A stretch of DNA of 64,000 bases from Nocardioides euryhalodurans (GCF_004564375.1 NZ_CP038267.1:1056501-1120500), one strand, 5' to 3'. Counted from the first letter of the stretch, positions 9,408 to 17,846 are shown. Made by a program: numbers and translations. The notes: generated by a model from the sequence alone, not told the origin.

Positions 9408-9444
9408 GGGACATGACACTACGGACAGATGAAGTAAGGTGTCA
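9403..9444. promoter_or_regulatory. divergent promoter/operator, EamA-CGNR
   Basis: Two inverted repeats fill this short gap. GTCATG-GGA-CATGAC (9403-9417) covers the EamA start codon, and TGACAC (9414-9419) with GTGTCA (9439-9444) brackets the middle. Inside lie TAGTGT on the minus strand (9416-9421, eight bases before the EamA ATG) and TAAGGT on the plus strand (9435-9440, six bases before the CGNR ATG). Both fit the TANNNT pattern of leaderless promoters. A repressor here would shut both genes. Confidence 0.5.
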
Positions 9445-9446
9445 AC

Positions 9447-9980
9447 ATGGTCTTCGCCTATGACAGCGAGATGGCGCTCCGGGCGGCGGTGGAGCTGGTC
9501 AACACCGCGGAGGAGCCCGACACCCTCGGCTCCGTCGCCGACCTCGACGACCTCTGGGCCCGCTTCGGCTACACCGGCCGCCACGACCGCACCCCGGCCG
9601 AGCTGGAGGCCGTCCGAGCGCTGCGGCCACAGCTCCGGGAGCTGCTGACCGCCGACCGTGACGGTGTGGTGGTCCTGCTCAACCACCTGCTCTCCCAGGT
9701 GACCCTGCGACCGGTGCTCGTGCGGCACGACGACTACGACTGGCACCTCCACGCGGTGGACCCCGAGGACCCGCTGGCCGACCGGATCCGGGTCGAGACG
9801 GTGATGGCGATGATCGACGTGGTCCGCGCCGACGAGCTCTCCAGGCTCTCGGTCTGCGCGGACGACACCTGCGACGGGGTGGTCCTGGACCTCTCGCGCA
9901 ACCGGTCCCGGCGCTACTGCTCGACGACCTGCGGCAACCGCAACGCCGTGGCCGCCTACCGGGCGCGACGCGCGGAGTGA
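9447..9980 (+). CDS. ABATE/CGNR zinc-finger transcriptional regulator
   Basis: The 177-residue protein has the N-terminal ABATE (stress-induced, ligand-sensing) domain and a C-terminal CGNR zinc finger. The finger reads SVCADDTCDGVVLDLSRN followed by RRYCSTTCGNRNAVAAYRAR, with four cysteines positioned for zinc and the CGNR tetrapeptide that names the family. Members are predicted DNA-binding regulators. The start is an ATG with a TAAGGT hexamer six bases upstream and no ribosome site, so the mRNA is probably leaderless. Divergence from the EamA exporter suggests local control; the ligand is unknown. Confidence 0.85.
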   Translation: MVFAYDSEMALRAAVELVNTAEEPDTLGSVADLDDLWARFGYTGRHDRTPAELEAVRALRPQLRELLTADRDGVVVLLNHLLSQVTLRPVLVRHDDYDWHLHAVDPEDPLADRIRVETVMAMIDVVRADELSRLSVCADDTCDGVVLDLSRNRSRRYCSTTCGNRNAVAAYRARRAE

Positions 9981-9993
9981 GCGACCGGGAGCC

Positions 9994-10785
9994 TCACGCC
10001 CGCAGGAAGCGGCGCAGCACCTCGAGGAACACCGCGGGCTGCTCCGAGTGCACCCAGTGGCCGGCTTCCTTGACGGTCACGCGCCGGTTCCCCGGGAACC
10101 AGCGGTCCATCGGCTCGGCGTACTCCTCGCTGACGTAGCGGGACCTGGCGCCTGCGACCCACAGCACCGGACCGTCGTACGGCGCCACTCCGGCCAACCG
10201 CTCCTCGGGCCAGCCGCCGATCTCGGGCAGGTCGCGGTCGATCAGCTCGAGGTTGGGCTGCCACGACCAGCGGCCGTGGTCGTGCCGGAGGTTCTGCAGC
10301 AGGAAGGCCCGGACCGTGGAGTTCGGGACCGCCTCCGCGATCGCCTCGTCGGCCTGGCCACGTCGTTCCAGCGTGCCGAGGTCGAGGCCCCGCATCGCCG
10401 CGATGTAGCCCCGGAACTCGTCGGTGTGCGCGTAGGCCACAGGTGAGACGTCGACGACGGCCAGTCGCGAGACGAGCTCGGGATGGCGCAGCGCCACCAG
10501 CATCGCGATCTTGCCGCCCATGGAGTGCCCGACCAGGGCGGCCGGGTCGTCGGCGGAGAGCAGCGCCGCGACCTGGTCGGCGGCTGCGAGGTAGTCGAAG
10601 CGCTCGCTCCAGGGCGAGCGGCCGTGGTCGGGCATGTCGACGAGGAGCGTGCGGTGCTCCCCGGCGAGCCGCTTGGCGACCTGCGTCCAGTTGCGCCCCT
10701 GGCCGAAGAGCCCGTGGCAGAAGACCACGAGCGGTCCGTCGTCGCCGTACGCCGTGGTGTGGAGGGGGGCGGTGGGATCGGGCAC
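9994..10785 (-). CDS. alpha/beta-fold hydrolase (YbfF/ABHD11-like esterase)
   Basis: The 263-residue protein has the oxyanion motif VVFCHGLFGQGRNW, the nucleophile elbow LVGHSMGGKIAM and a C-terminal catalytic His in EAGHWVHSEQP; an acid residue follows the cap region. The overall pattern (short cap, HGLFG, GHSMGGK) matches the YbfF/ABHD11 esterase branch, which hydrolyses acyl esters or thioesters. The substrate cannot be named. It lies nine bases downstream of the antiporter gene on the same strand, so the two are probably co-transcribed. It converges with the CGNR gene, 13 bases away. Confidence 0.85.
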   Translation of the reverse strand: MPDPTAPLHTTAYGDDGPLVVFCHGLFGQGRNWTQVAKRLAGEHRTLLVDMPDHGRSPWSERFDYLAAADQVAALLSADDPAALVGHSMGGKIAMLVALRHPELVSRLAVVDVSPVAYAHTDEFRGYIAAMRGLDLGTLERRGQADEAIAEAVPNSTVRAFLLQNLRHDHGRWSWQPNLELIDRDLPEIGGWPEERLAGVAPYDGPVLWVAGARSRYVSEEYAEPMDRWFPGNRRVTVKEAGHWVHSEQPAVFLEVLRRFLRA

Positions 10786-10794
10786 GCGCCGAGG

Positions 10795-11997
10795 CTAGCG
10801 CGCCGCCCGTACGTCGGCCGCGGGGCCTCGGCCGAGGACCAGCGACGCGGCGAGCGGGCAGACGAGCACCGTCGCGGCACCGGCACCGACCAGCAGCGAG
10901 GCGTTGGCCGAGGACATCTCCCCCGCCGTCACCGCCACCGAGGTGACGGCGACGATGATCGGCAGCCCGGTCGAGGCGAACAGCGCGACGGCCAGTCCCT
11001 CGCGTCCCGGCAGCCCCCGTCCGACCGGAGCGGGCTCGAACCGCGTCGAGGCCAGCACCGGCACGCCTCGCGAGAGCAGGATCAGGCCGACGAGGGCGAG
11101 GAACGCCAGCGGGCGCTCGGCGATCGCCGCCGGGTCCAGCGCCATGCCCGAGGTCACGAAGAAGATGGGGACGAGGAGGCCGAAGGCGATGCCCTCGATC
11201 CGGGTCTCCAGCCGTTCGTCACCGTCCGGCAGCGCCAGCCGGAGGATGAAGCCGGCCGCGAAGGCCGCCAGCACCACGTCGAGCCGCAGCGCCGCCGCGA
11301 CGGCGACGAGGGTCGTGAGCAGGAGCATCGTCAGCCGGACCGGGGTCTGGCCGGTCGTCTCGGCCCCGGCCGCGATCAGGTCGAGCAGCCGCGGGGAGCG
11401 GTGGCGCAGCCGGGCCGAGGGCACGGCCAGGAGCAGCGCCACGACGCCGAACGCCGCGAGCAGGAGCACCGACTCCGCGGGACCGCTGGTCCCGAGCAGG
11501 ACGGCGATGGCCACGATCGGTCCGAGCTCGCCGTACGCGCCGTGGCGCAGCACGCTCATCCCGACCCGCCCCCGCAGCAGTCCTGAGTCCTTGAGGATCG
11601 GCAGCAGCGTCCCCAGCGCGGTCGACGTCAGGGCGATCGTGAGCGCCACCTCGCTGTCGATGATCTCGGTGACGTCCAGCAGGGTCGTGAGTCCGAACGC
11701 CGTCAGCAGGCTGACGAGCCAGGTCAGGAGCGCGAGACGACCGGGGCTCCCGGTGAGCTCGGACCGGTCGATCTCGAAGCCGGCCAGGAGGAACAGCATC
11801 GCGAGCCCGAGCTCCCGCAGCAGCCCGATCGCGTCGCCGGTCGCGGCCAGGCCGGCACCGTACGGGCCGACCAGCACCCCGAGCACCAGGAGCAGCACGA
11901 CCTCGGACACCAGACGGCGAGGCACGAGTCCTGCCAGCAACGGCGCCACCACCGCGCACAGCGAGATCCAGAACAGCGACGTCACCGGTGACGGCAT
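10795..11997 (-). CDS. CPA2-type cation:proton antiporter
   Basis: The 400-residue membrane protein has about twelve hydrophobic segments. Family signatures include LGLAMLFLLAGFEIDRSEL with acidic residues in mid-membrane, the TSTALGTLLPILKDSGLL stretch and GLLVPIFFVTSGMALD. These fit the KefB/NapA (CPA2) family of Na+ or K+/H+ antiporters. There is no C-terminal TrkA-N regulatory domain, so the protein is a short membrane-only form. The likely job is pH or ion homeostasis. The gene starts 37 bases after the HerA-like gene ends and could share its transcript. Confidence 0.85.
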   Translation of the reverse strand: MPSPVTSLFWISLCAVVAPLLAGLVPRRLVSEVVLLLVLGVLVGPYGAGLAATGDAIGLLRELGLAMLFLLAGFEIDRSELTGSPGRLALLTWLVSLLTAFGLTTLLDVTEIIDSEVALTIALTSTALGTLLPILKDSGLLRGRVGMSVLRHGAYGELGPIVAIAVLLGTSGPAESVLLLAAFGVVALLLAVPSARLRHRSPRLLDLIAAGAETTGQTPVRLTMLLLTTLVAVAAALRLDVVLAAFAAGFILRLALPDGDERLETRIEGIAFGLLVPIFFVTSGMALDPAAIAERPLAFLALVGLILLSRGVPVLASTRFEPAPVGRGLPGREGLAVALFASTGLPIIVAVTSVAVTAGEMSSANASLLVGAGAATVLVCPLAASLVLGRGPAADVRAAR

Positions 11998-12033
11998 CGC
12001 GCCCTCCCCGGGGGCGGCCGGCGGAGGCCGCCC

Positions 12034-13407
12034 CTACGACACGGCACCGGCGCCGGGCACTGCGACGTCGCTCCCGCCCTCGACGGTGAGCCGTGTCCCC
12101 ATCCGCACCCGCATCGGGCACGGCACGAATCGGCCGGCCATCACGGCCTCCCCCTGCCGGAAGTACGGCGCGGCCGCGACCATCGCGGGCGGGGCGAAGC
12201 CGAAGATCCCTGCCACCTCGGCGACATCGGCCGGGGAGTTCATCCGCATGAGCATCAGGTTGTCGCACTGCGACAGCACCTGGGGGTGCACCTTCGAGGG
12301 CCGCTGCGTCGACAGCAGCAGCCACAGGCCGTACTTGCGTCCCTCGGCGGCGATCTGGACGAGCCGCTCCACCAGACGCTCCTGGATCGAGCCGGACGGC
12401 TCAGCCGGGCAGAGGTTGTGCGCCTCGTCGATGACGATCAGGGTCGGGGTGCGCTGGTGCCGCTCGGCCCACAGCGACTCCACGAGGTCGAGGCAGACCG
12501 CCGAGGACTCACGCGGGTCGTGGAACCCGGCCAGGTCCAGCACGGTGACCCGGGCACCCGAGCTCACGATCTCCGACGCCGACGGCAGCTCCATGGCCCA
12601 CACGTCCCACTCGGGCAGCCCCAGGTTCTCGATCCGCTGGGCGAGGGCCCGCTCGTCCTCTCCCCCGCGCAGCAGCCCGGTCACCAGGCCGTCGACGTCT
12701 CCCGACTGCGAGCCGGGCTCGGGCACGAAGGTGTGGAGGAAGAGGTTGTACTCGTCGCGGTCGGCCAGCGGGTCGAGCTGCAGGACCGCGGCCTGCGCCT
12801 GGCGCGGCATCGTCGCGAACCGCATCCGCAGCGGCTCCTCCGGAGGGACCGACCCCAGCACCCGGATGTCTGCGGCCGCGATCGCCGCCGCTGCCGCAGG
12901 GTCGGCACCCGGCAGCGGCTCGCGCAGCCGGACGAAGTCGGCGTTGGGATCCAGGATCGCCATCCGCAGGCCGGTGCCGAGCAGGATCTGCTCCAGCACG
13001 ACGCCGAGCGCGTAGGTCTTGCCCGACCCGCTCTGGCCGCAGAGGAAGGTGTGACGGTTGAAGCCCGAGGAGCGCAGCAGCGCGGCCGCACCGCCGTTCC
13101 CGGAGGCCCAGGCGCCGATCGGGAGGTCCGCCCCCGTCACGCGCTGGAGCACGGCCAGGTCGTCCTCGGTGGCATCGAGGGCCGGGGACTCGTCGAACGG
13201 CTCGACCTCGGTGACCAGTCGCGAGCCGGCCTGCTCGGGCACCAGCCCGAGCACGACTCCCCCGGTCGGCTCGGTCGCCTGCACCAACACCGAGCCGGCC
13301 CCGGCCGTGGCGACGACCAGCACGTCACCGGCCGCGGTCGCGCGGCCGCTGACCAGCTCGAACGTACGGCCGTCGGCCGAGACCGCGCTCCGCGGCTGTC
13401 CGGTCAT
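12034..13407 (-). CDS. HerA/DUF87-type P-loop ATPase
   Basis: This is a roughly 457-residue RecA-fold ATPase. It has Walker A GQSGSGKT (about residue 121), Walker B LIVIDEAHN (about residue 322) and an STQRPSK sensor element. An N-terminal beta-rich HAS-barrel-like part, about 100 residues long, precedes it. This is the HerA/FtsK-like hexameric translocase pattern. HerA usually pairs with the nuclease NurA, or in defence systems with SIR2 or DUF4297; no such partner lies next to it. I chose the ATG at 13407 with GAGGCGG before it; an in-frame GTG at 13431 is the alternative. It follows the HdeD-like gene closely on the same strand. Confidence 0.85.
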   Translation of the reverse strand: MTGQPRSAVSADGRTFELVSGRATAAGDVLVVATAGAGSVLVQATEPTGGVVLGLVPEQAGSRLVTEVEPFDESPALDATEDDLAVLQRVTGADLPIGAWASGNGGAAALLRSSGFNRHTFLCGQSGSGKTYALGVVLEQILLGTGLRMAILDPNADFVRLREPLPGADPAAAAAIAAADIRVLGSVPPEEPLRMRFATMPRQAQAAVLQLDPLADRDEYNLFLHTFVPEPGSQSGDVDGLVTGLLRGGEDERALAQRIENLGLPEWDVWAMELPSASEIVSSGARVTVLDLAGFHDPRESSAVCLDLVESLWAERHQRTPTLIVIDEAHNLCPAEPSGSIQERLVERLVQIAAEGRKYGLWLLLSTQRPSKVHPQVLSQCDNLMLMRMNSPADVAEVAGIFGFAPPAMVAAAPYFRQGEAVMAGRFVPCPMRVRMGTRLTVEGGSDVAVPGAGAVS

Positions 13408-13435
13408 GGTCACCGCCTCGGAGACCTGCACCCGT

Positions 13436-13996
13436 TCAGCTGACCGCCGGCTGACCCACTCCGGCCCGCCGGGTGCTCAGCGCCTGGCGTCCCGAGATCA
13501 GCACCGCCAGCCCCTCGGTGAGCATCTGCACGCCCAGCAGGATCCCGAGCAGCGTGAACGTCGCGGTCACGAGGTTGAAGATCACCAGCAGCCCGAGCAG
13601 CGACGACACCGCGCCGCTGAAGATGAGCGCTCCCCGCGCCTCCTCGACCTGGACCGCCGCAGCGAGCCGGGCGATGCCCGTGCTGAGGAACAGGGCACCC
13701 GCGATCAGCGTGAGGGTCAGCGCCGCGGCCTCGGGGTTGCGCAGGAAGACGAAGCCCAGCACGGCGAGCAGCCCACCCTCGAGCAGGCCGATCCAGAAGC
13801 CGTCCTTGCCGATCCGGAACAGGCTCATCACGAGCACCATGAGCCCGGCGGCGAAGATCAGCCAACCGAGGAAGATCACCGAGACCGCCGTGGCGACGAC
13901 CGCGTGGCCGATCACGACCACCCCACCGACGAGCAGCAGTCCACCGAGAACCCAGTCCCACCACGTACGCGACTTCTCAGCGGCACCGTCCGACAT
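13436..13996 (-). CDS. HdeD-like DUF308 membrane protein
   Basis: The 186-residue protein has six hydrophobic segments built from repeated pairs (VLGGLLLVGGVVVIGHAVVA, then VIFLGWLIFAAGLMVLVMSL). This fits the DUF308 family that includes HdeD, a protein linked to acid resistance in enterobacteria. In actinobacteria the role is not established. It ends 4 to 28 bases before the HerA-like ATPase, depending on the start used there, so the two are probably one transcript. Whether they work together is unknown. Confidence 0.85.
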   Translation of the reverse strand: MSDGAAEKSRTWWDWVLGGLLLVGGVVVIGHAVVATAVSVIFLGWLIFAAGLMVLVMSLFRIGKDGFWIGLLEGGLLAVLGFVFLRNPEAAALTLTLIAGALFLSTGIARLAAAVQVEEARGALIFSGAVSSLLGLLVIFNLVTATFTLLGILLGVQMLTEGLAVLISGRQALSTRRAGVGQPAVS

Positions 13997-14014
13997 GGCA
14001 CACCCCTCTCGTAC

Positions 14015-14055
14015 CCGGGCACCGTCCGCCGGGATGAGGACATCGTCGTGCCCGG
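14015..14055 (-). terminator. candidate terminator of MFS/79-aa operon
   Basis: CCGGGCAC (14015-14022) and GTGCCCGG (14048-14055) form an 8-bp stem with a 25-base loop. They lie downstream of the small gene ending at 14096 and before the HdeD-like start. The loop is long and there is no T-run, so this is a moderate call. Confidence 0.35.
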
Positions 14056-14095
14056 AAGGCAGCTGCCGCCTCGCCCGGTACGGGTGAGGGCCCGG

Positions 14096-14335
14096 CTAGC
14101 CGGAGGGGCTGATCACACCGCCCGGACCGCGGTGCACGAGGCCGTCCGCGATGGCGAAGGCGAGGGCGCTCTCGAACCGGTCACCCTCCCAGAAGTCGGC
14201 ACCGACCAGGCTGCGCAGCTCGTCCACGGGCTGCGGACCCCTGGCCTCGAGCGCCCGGACGATCTGCCCCATCTCGTGGAAGACCTGTCGGTCGCGTGGC
14301 CCCTCGGTGGAGGCCTTCGGCGGCGGCATGGGCAT
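14096..14335 (-). CDS. small protein, possible winged-helix fragment (79 aa)
   Basis: The protein is not recognised. It has a Pro-rich start and then about 55 residues (IVRALEARGPQPVDELRSLV, a linker, ESALAFAIADGLVHR). The predicted helix-turn-helix plus closing strand resembles a small winged-helix DNA-binding or protein-interaction module. The ATG at 14335 has GAGGAG upstream. It begins 28 bases after the MFS transporter stop on the same strand, so it is probably the second gene of that operon and may regulate it. Function is inference only. Confidence 0.6.
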   Translation of the reverse strand: MPMPPPKASTEGPRDRQVFHEMGQIVRALEARGPQPVDELRSLVGADFWEGDRFESALAFAIADGLVHRGPGGVISPSG

Positions 14336-14363
14336 GGGGACTCCTCTCTGCTCGGCTCGGGGG

Positions 14364-15863
14364 TCAGTGCACGGGCTGCGCGGACCGGTCGTCCTCGCCC
14401 GCAGCGGGCGGAGCGTCGTCCTCCGCGGTCAGCGGCTGCGCGATGCTCTCCAGCGACCGGCCCTCGGCCTTGACGCCGAGGAACGCGGCGACGAGCCCGC
14501 CTGCCACCATCAGCGCCGCCCCGATGTAGTAGCCGAGGGCGATCGCGGAGATTCCCTCGCCACCGGTGGTCGCGTCCTCGATGAGCTTGCCGAACAACAG
14601 CGGGCCGGCGATGCCGCCGGCCGCGGTGCCGATCGCGTAGAAGAAGGCGATGCACAGGGCCCGCGTCTCCATCGGGAAGACCTCGCTGGCCGTGAGGTAG
14701 GCGGCGCTGGCCCCGGCAGAGGCGAAGAAGAAGATGATGCAGCCCATCAGGGTCAGCGTCACGGCGGTGTAGGAGTCCAGGGTCAGCCCGGTGATCGCGA
14801 GCAGGACGCCGGAGATGACGTAGGTCCCCGTCAGCATCCGCACCCGGCCGATGGTGTCGAAGAGCGGCCCGAGGACCAGCGCGCCGACGAAGTTGCTGAG
14901 CGCGAACACAGCGATGTAGTAGCCGACCTGGGTGACCCCCATGAACTCGCCGAGGGTGTCGCCGTAGGTGAAGAAGAATGCGTTGTAGAGGAACGCCTGG
15001 CCGATGAAGAGGGACAGGCACAGCACCGTGCGCTTCGGGTACTGGGTGAACACCGTCCGGGCGATCAGGGCGAGGCTGATCGTCTTGCGCTGCCGGATCG
15101 TGATCGTCTCGTCCACGTCGTGCAGCGGGGCGCCGGTGTCCTCCGACACCTGACCCTCGATGTCGCGGACGATCTGCTCGCCCTCGTCCTCGCGGCCGTG
15201 GATGAAGAGCCAGCGCGGCGACTCGGGCACGTGCCGCCGGACGACGAGGATGCCGATCGCGAGCACGGCGCCCAGCCCGAACGCCAGCCGCCAGCCCCAC
15301 GCCTGGTCGATCACGGTCGGGTCGAGCAGCGGGATCGTGAGCAGGGCACCGCCTGCGGCACCGACCCAGAACGAGCCGTTGATGGCGACGTCGACGCGAC
15401 CGCGGTACTTCTTCGGGATCAGCTCGTCGATGGCGGAGTTGATGGCGGCGTACTCGCCGCCGATGCCGGCGCCGGTCAGGAAGCGGCAGGCGAAGTACCA
15501 CGTGGGGTTCATCGAGAACGCCGTCAGCACGGTGGCCACCGTGTAGACGCCCAAGGTGATGAGGAAGAGCTTCTTGCGGCCGAAGCGGTCGGTGAGCTGG
15601 CCGAAGAACAGCGCGCCGATGCAGGCTCCGGCGACGTAGACGGCGCCGGCGAGGCCGACGTCGAAGCTGCTCAGCCCCAGGCCGGTGTCCTCCGGCTGCA
15701 GGGCTGCCGACATCGAGCCCACGATGGTGACCTCGAGGCCGTCGAGGATCCACACCGTCCCGAGGCCGACCACCACCATCCAGTGCCAGCGGGACCAGGG
15801 AAGCCGGTCCATCCTGGCCGGGATGTCGGTGGTGATCCGGCCGGTCTCAACGCCTGAGGCCAC
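14364..15863 (-). CDS. MFS transporter (sugar/aromatic-acid porter type)
   Basis: The 499-residue major facilitator has twelve predicted helices. The loop 2-3 signature is GQLTDRFGRKKLFLI, with the later ESPRWL of the sugar-porter and aromatic-acid/H+ symporter groups and a matching LFDTIGRVRM in the second half. The cytosolic loop between halves is about 60 residues long and acidic. It is probably an uptake carrier for an organic acid or sugar; the substrate is undetermined. The GTG start at 15863 sits behind a strong GGAGGAGG. An inverted repeat about 90 bases upstream may be its operator. Confidence 0.85.
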   Translation of the reverse strand: MASGVETGRITTDIPARMDRLPWSRWHWMVVVGLGTVWILDGLEVTIVGSMSAALQPEDTGLGLSSFDVGLAGAVYVAGACIGALFFGQLTDRFGRKKLFLITLGVYTVATVLTAFSMNPTWYFACRFLTGAGIGGEYAAINSAIDELIPKKYRGRVDVAINGSFWVGAAGGALLTIPLLDPTVIDQAWGWRLAFGLGAVLAIGILVVRRHVPESPRWLFIHGREDEGEQIVRDIEGQVSEDTGAPLHDVDETITIRQRKTISLALIARTVFTQYPKRTVLCLSLFIGQAFLYNAFFFTYGDTLGEFMGVTQVGYYIAVFALSNFVGALVLGPLFDTIGRVRMLTGTYVISGVLLAITGLTLDSYTAVTLTLMGCIIFFFASAGASAAYLTASEVFPMETRALCIAFFYAIGTAAGGIAGPLLFGKLIEDATTGGEGISAIALGYYIGAALMVAGGLVAAFLGVKAEGRSLESIAQPLTAEDDAPPAAGEDDRSAQPVH

Positions 15864-15952
15864 GAGTCCTCCTCCAGCCCGGGCCGGGGCGATGTCTTCG
15901 CCGGCGGGTGTTCGGGCAACCCCCGACGTTAGGGAAGTCGGCGGCTGCCCGC

Positions 15953-15970
15953 TTCACCCCTTGTGGTGAA
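15953..15970 (-). promoter_or_regulatory. inverted repeat upstream of MFS gene
   Basis: TTCACC (15953-15958) and GGTGAA (15965-15970) are perfect 6-base arms with a 6-base spacer, 90 to 107 bases before the transporter start. A possible -10 hexamer TAACGT on the minus strand lies at 15926-15931, which puts the repeat over the -35 region. It could be a repressor site or a weak terminator for the gene ending at 15983. Confidence 0.35.
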
Positions 15971-15982
15971 CCGGTCCCACGG

Positions 15983-16753
15983 TCAGGAGGCGCACCAACG
16001 ACGGATTCCGTCGTCGGAGACGGCCAGGTCGCGCCGAACCACGCTGATCCGGTCGCCCCAACCGCGGCAGGCCAGACGGAACGGGCGCCGGCCGTACTCG
16101 ACGGCCAGGACCAGGCCGCCGTACGTCGCCACGTAGTCGCCGCACTCGCGGTAGCGGCCGCACTGCTCGGCGACCGCGAAGTCGAAGCCGACCGCGGTGC
16201 CGTTCCACTGCGCGCGGTTCTTCTGCGCCACCGCAAGCCCGGCGTCGTGGGCGCGCTCGACCAGTCGCGACGCGAAGCGGCGGGTGTCCCCGCGGGTGAG
16301 CAGGCCGCGGCTGCGGGAGAACGAGTCGAGGTTGTCGAGCTCGACGGCGTCGTAGCCGTCCGCGGCGCACCGGTCGGTCCACCGCCCCACGATGCGGGCC
16401 AGGGCCCGACGCTTCGCCGGGCTGCCGATGTCGAGCAGCCACTCCCCCCACGCGCCGTCGACGACCGGCTCACCGTGCTTCTTCAGCACCAGCCGCCAGT
16501 GTCCGCGCCAGAAGCGGCGCTCGTCGGGCTGGGTCTGGAAACCGTTGACGTAGCAGACGTTGTAGCGGTCCGGGACGGGCTCCGCCCGGCGGTCGCGGAC
16601 GACGATCCCGACCTCGTCCGGCACCGCGCGCACGCCGCCGATCTGGTAGTCCCACGGCACGCCGGCGGGCGGCGGGACCGGCTCGGTCGTCCCCGCCACC
16701 GCAGGGGTCGCCACCAGGACAGGCAGGAGCAGCAGCAGGACCAGGGCGCGCAT
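15983..16753 (-). CDS. secreted GH114-like glycosidase (endo-alpha-1,4-polygalactosaminidase family)
   Basis: The 256-residue protein opens with a signal peptide (MRALVLLLLLPVLVATPAVA, cleavage about residue 20). The mature part has the TIM-barrel features of the GH114/TM1410 family: WDYQIGG at the first strand, CYVNGF after it, YDAVELDNLDSFSRS with an acidic pair in the middle and VAQKNRAQW later. Characterised relatives cleave polygalactosamine-type polysaccharides. The substrate here is not known. The start at 16753 puts the signal peptide at the terminus; the frame continues upstream only within the neighbour. It follows the membrane-anchored hypothetical gene by 34 bases on the same strand. 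Confidence 0.75.
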   Translation of the reverse strand: MRALVLLLLLPVLVATPAVAGTTEPVPPPAGVPWDYQIGGVRAVPDEVGIVVRDRRAEPVPDRYNVCYVNGFQTQPDERRFWRGHWRLVLKKHGEPVVDGAWGEWLLDIGSPAKRRALARIVGRWTDRCAADGYDAVELDNLDSFSRSRGLLTRGDTRRFASRLVERAHDAGLAVAQKNRAQWNGTAVGFDFAVAEQCGRYRECGDYVATYGGLVLAVEYGRRPFRLACRGWGDRISVVRRDLAVSDDGIRRWCAS

Positions 16754-16787
16754 GGGGCGATGGTGCCGCACGAGGCGACGTCGTGGG

Positions 16788-17540
16788 TCAGAAGTCGAAA
16801 CCGTCGAACATGTCGCCGATGCCGCCGCCGATCTCGCCGATGCCCTCGCCGAGCCCCTCCGCGAGACCACCCAGGGCGTCGAAGCCGCCGCTGAAGAGCA
16901 TGCCCATGAACATCCACTCCATCGGGCCGAAGGCACCGAAGTAGCCCATGGCGTACGGCTGGTAGGCACGGCCGCCCTGGTAGTAGGGCACCCGGCGCGA
17001 GCCGACCATCACCTGGCGCACGTCCGGCTCGGCACCGGCGCGCACCCGCTCGGCGTCGAGGGCGCACGCCGGCACGTCGCGCTGGGTTCCGCCGGGCGGG
17101 ACGTAGGGGACGTCGGCCACGGACAGGCCGTGGCGCGGGTCGAAGAAGCACGGCGGGCGGCGGGTCGGCAGCGGCTCGCCCGCCACCCTCGCCTGGACGC
17201 AGGCGATCGCGTAGCGACCGTCCTCGAGGATCTCGGTCACGTGCTTGACGTGGTCCGGCTCACTGATCCGGTCGCCGGCGGTCTTCGCTGCCTCGTAGGC
17301 GTCGAGCGCCCGCTGGTAGTCAGCGTTCATCCCGGCGTCGAGCTCGTGGCCGGCGAGCTCGAGGTCGAGCTCCTGCAGCTGTTCGCCGAGGGCGGTGATG
17401 TCCTCGAAGACCAGCTTGCGCACCGGTTCGAGCTCGGACTCCTTGCGCGCGAGCTCCTTGGCCCTGCGCGTGCGTCCGGTGATGGTCACCACGCCGACGA
17501 TGAGTGCGACGAGGACCAGCAGTCCCAGCAGTTCCGCCAT
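16788..17540 (-). CDS. membrane-anchored protein of unknown function
   Basis: The 250-residue protein is not assigned to a named family. It has one N-terminal transmembrane segment (about residues 3-20), a charged, helical stretch (to about 120) and a middle part with two cysteines (PPCFFDP, PACALDAER). A Tyr/Met-rich stretch and a Gly-rich tail (about 190-250) alternating Gly with Leu, Ile and Phe follow. The tail could be membrane-active or self-associating. It is upstream of the GH114-like gene on the same strand, so an envelope role is plausible but unproven. Confidence 0.65.
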   Translation of the reverse strand: MAELLGLLVLVALIVGVVTITGRTRRAKELARKESELEPVRKLVFEDITALGEQLQELDLELAGHELDAGMNADYQRALDAYEAAKTAGDRISEPDHVKHVTEILEDGRYAIACVQARVAGEPLPTRRPPCFFDPRHGLSVADVPYVPPGGTQRDVPACALDAERVRAGAEPDVRQVMVGSRRVPYYQGGRAYQPYAMGYFGAFGPMEWMFMGMLFSGGFDALGGLAEGLGEGIGEIGGGIGDMFDGFDF

Positions 17541-17580
17541 GCGACGAGAATACGTCGCCGCCCCACGGGAGGGGTCCGGG

Positions 17581-17769
17581 TCAGGCCGACCAGAGCACGG
17601 ACTCGGCGATCTCCTCCGACCAGGTGCTCACACCACGCAGCTCGGGGCGGCGGGTCAGCAGGTCGTTGAGTCCCATCGTGCGCCGGCTCTGCAGCGCGAG
17701 GTTGCGGCCCTCGCGCGCGGCCCGGACGGCGTCGTACGGCTCGGTCATCTGGTGCAGTGCATCCTCCAT
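17581..17769 (-). CDS. small hypothetical protein (62 aa)
   Basis: The frame has coding-like composition but no recognised family. From the ATG at 17769 it gives 62 residues, mainly two charged helices (TEPYDAVRAAREGRNLALQS and a second around LNDLLTRRPELRG). An upstream ATG at 17856 would give 91 residues, but that start overlaps a strong DNA inverted repeat and is less likely. The ribosome site is weak. It lies 40 bases upstream of the membrane-anchored gene on the same strand. Confidence 0.4.
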   Translation of the reverse strand: MEDALHQMTEPYDAVRAAREGRNLALQSRRTMGLNDLLTRRPELRGVSTWSEEIAESVLWSA

Positions 17770-17846
17770 GGCAGAGATCCTGCGTGGCCACGGTTTCGGC
17801 TGCGTTGCGGCGATGTGAGCGCCGTGCGAAATCGCGGACGATCCTG

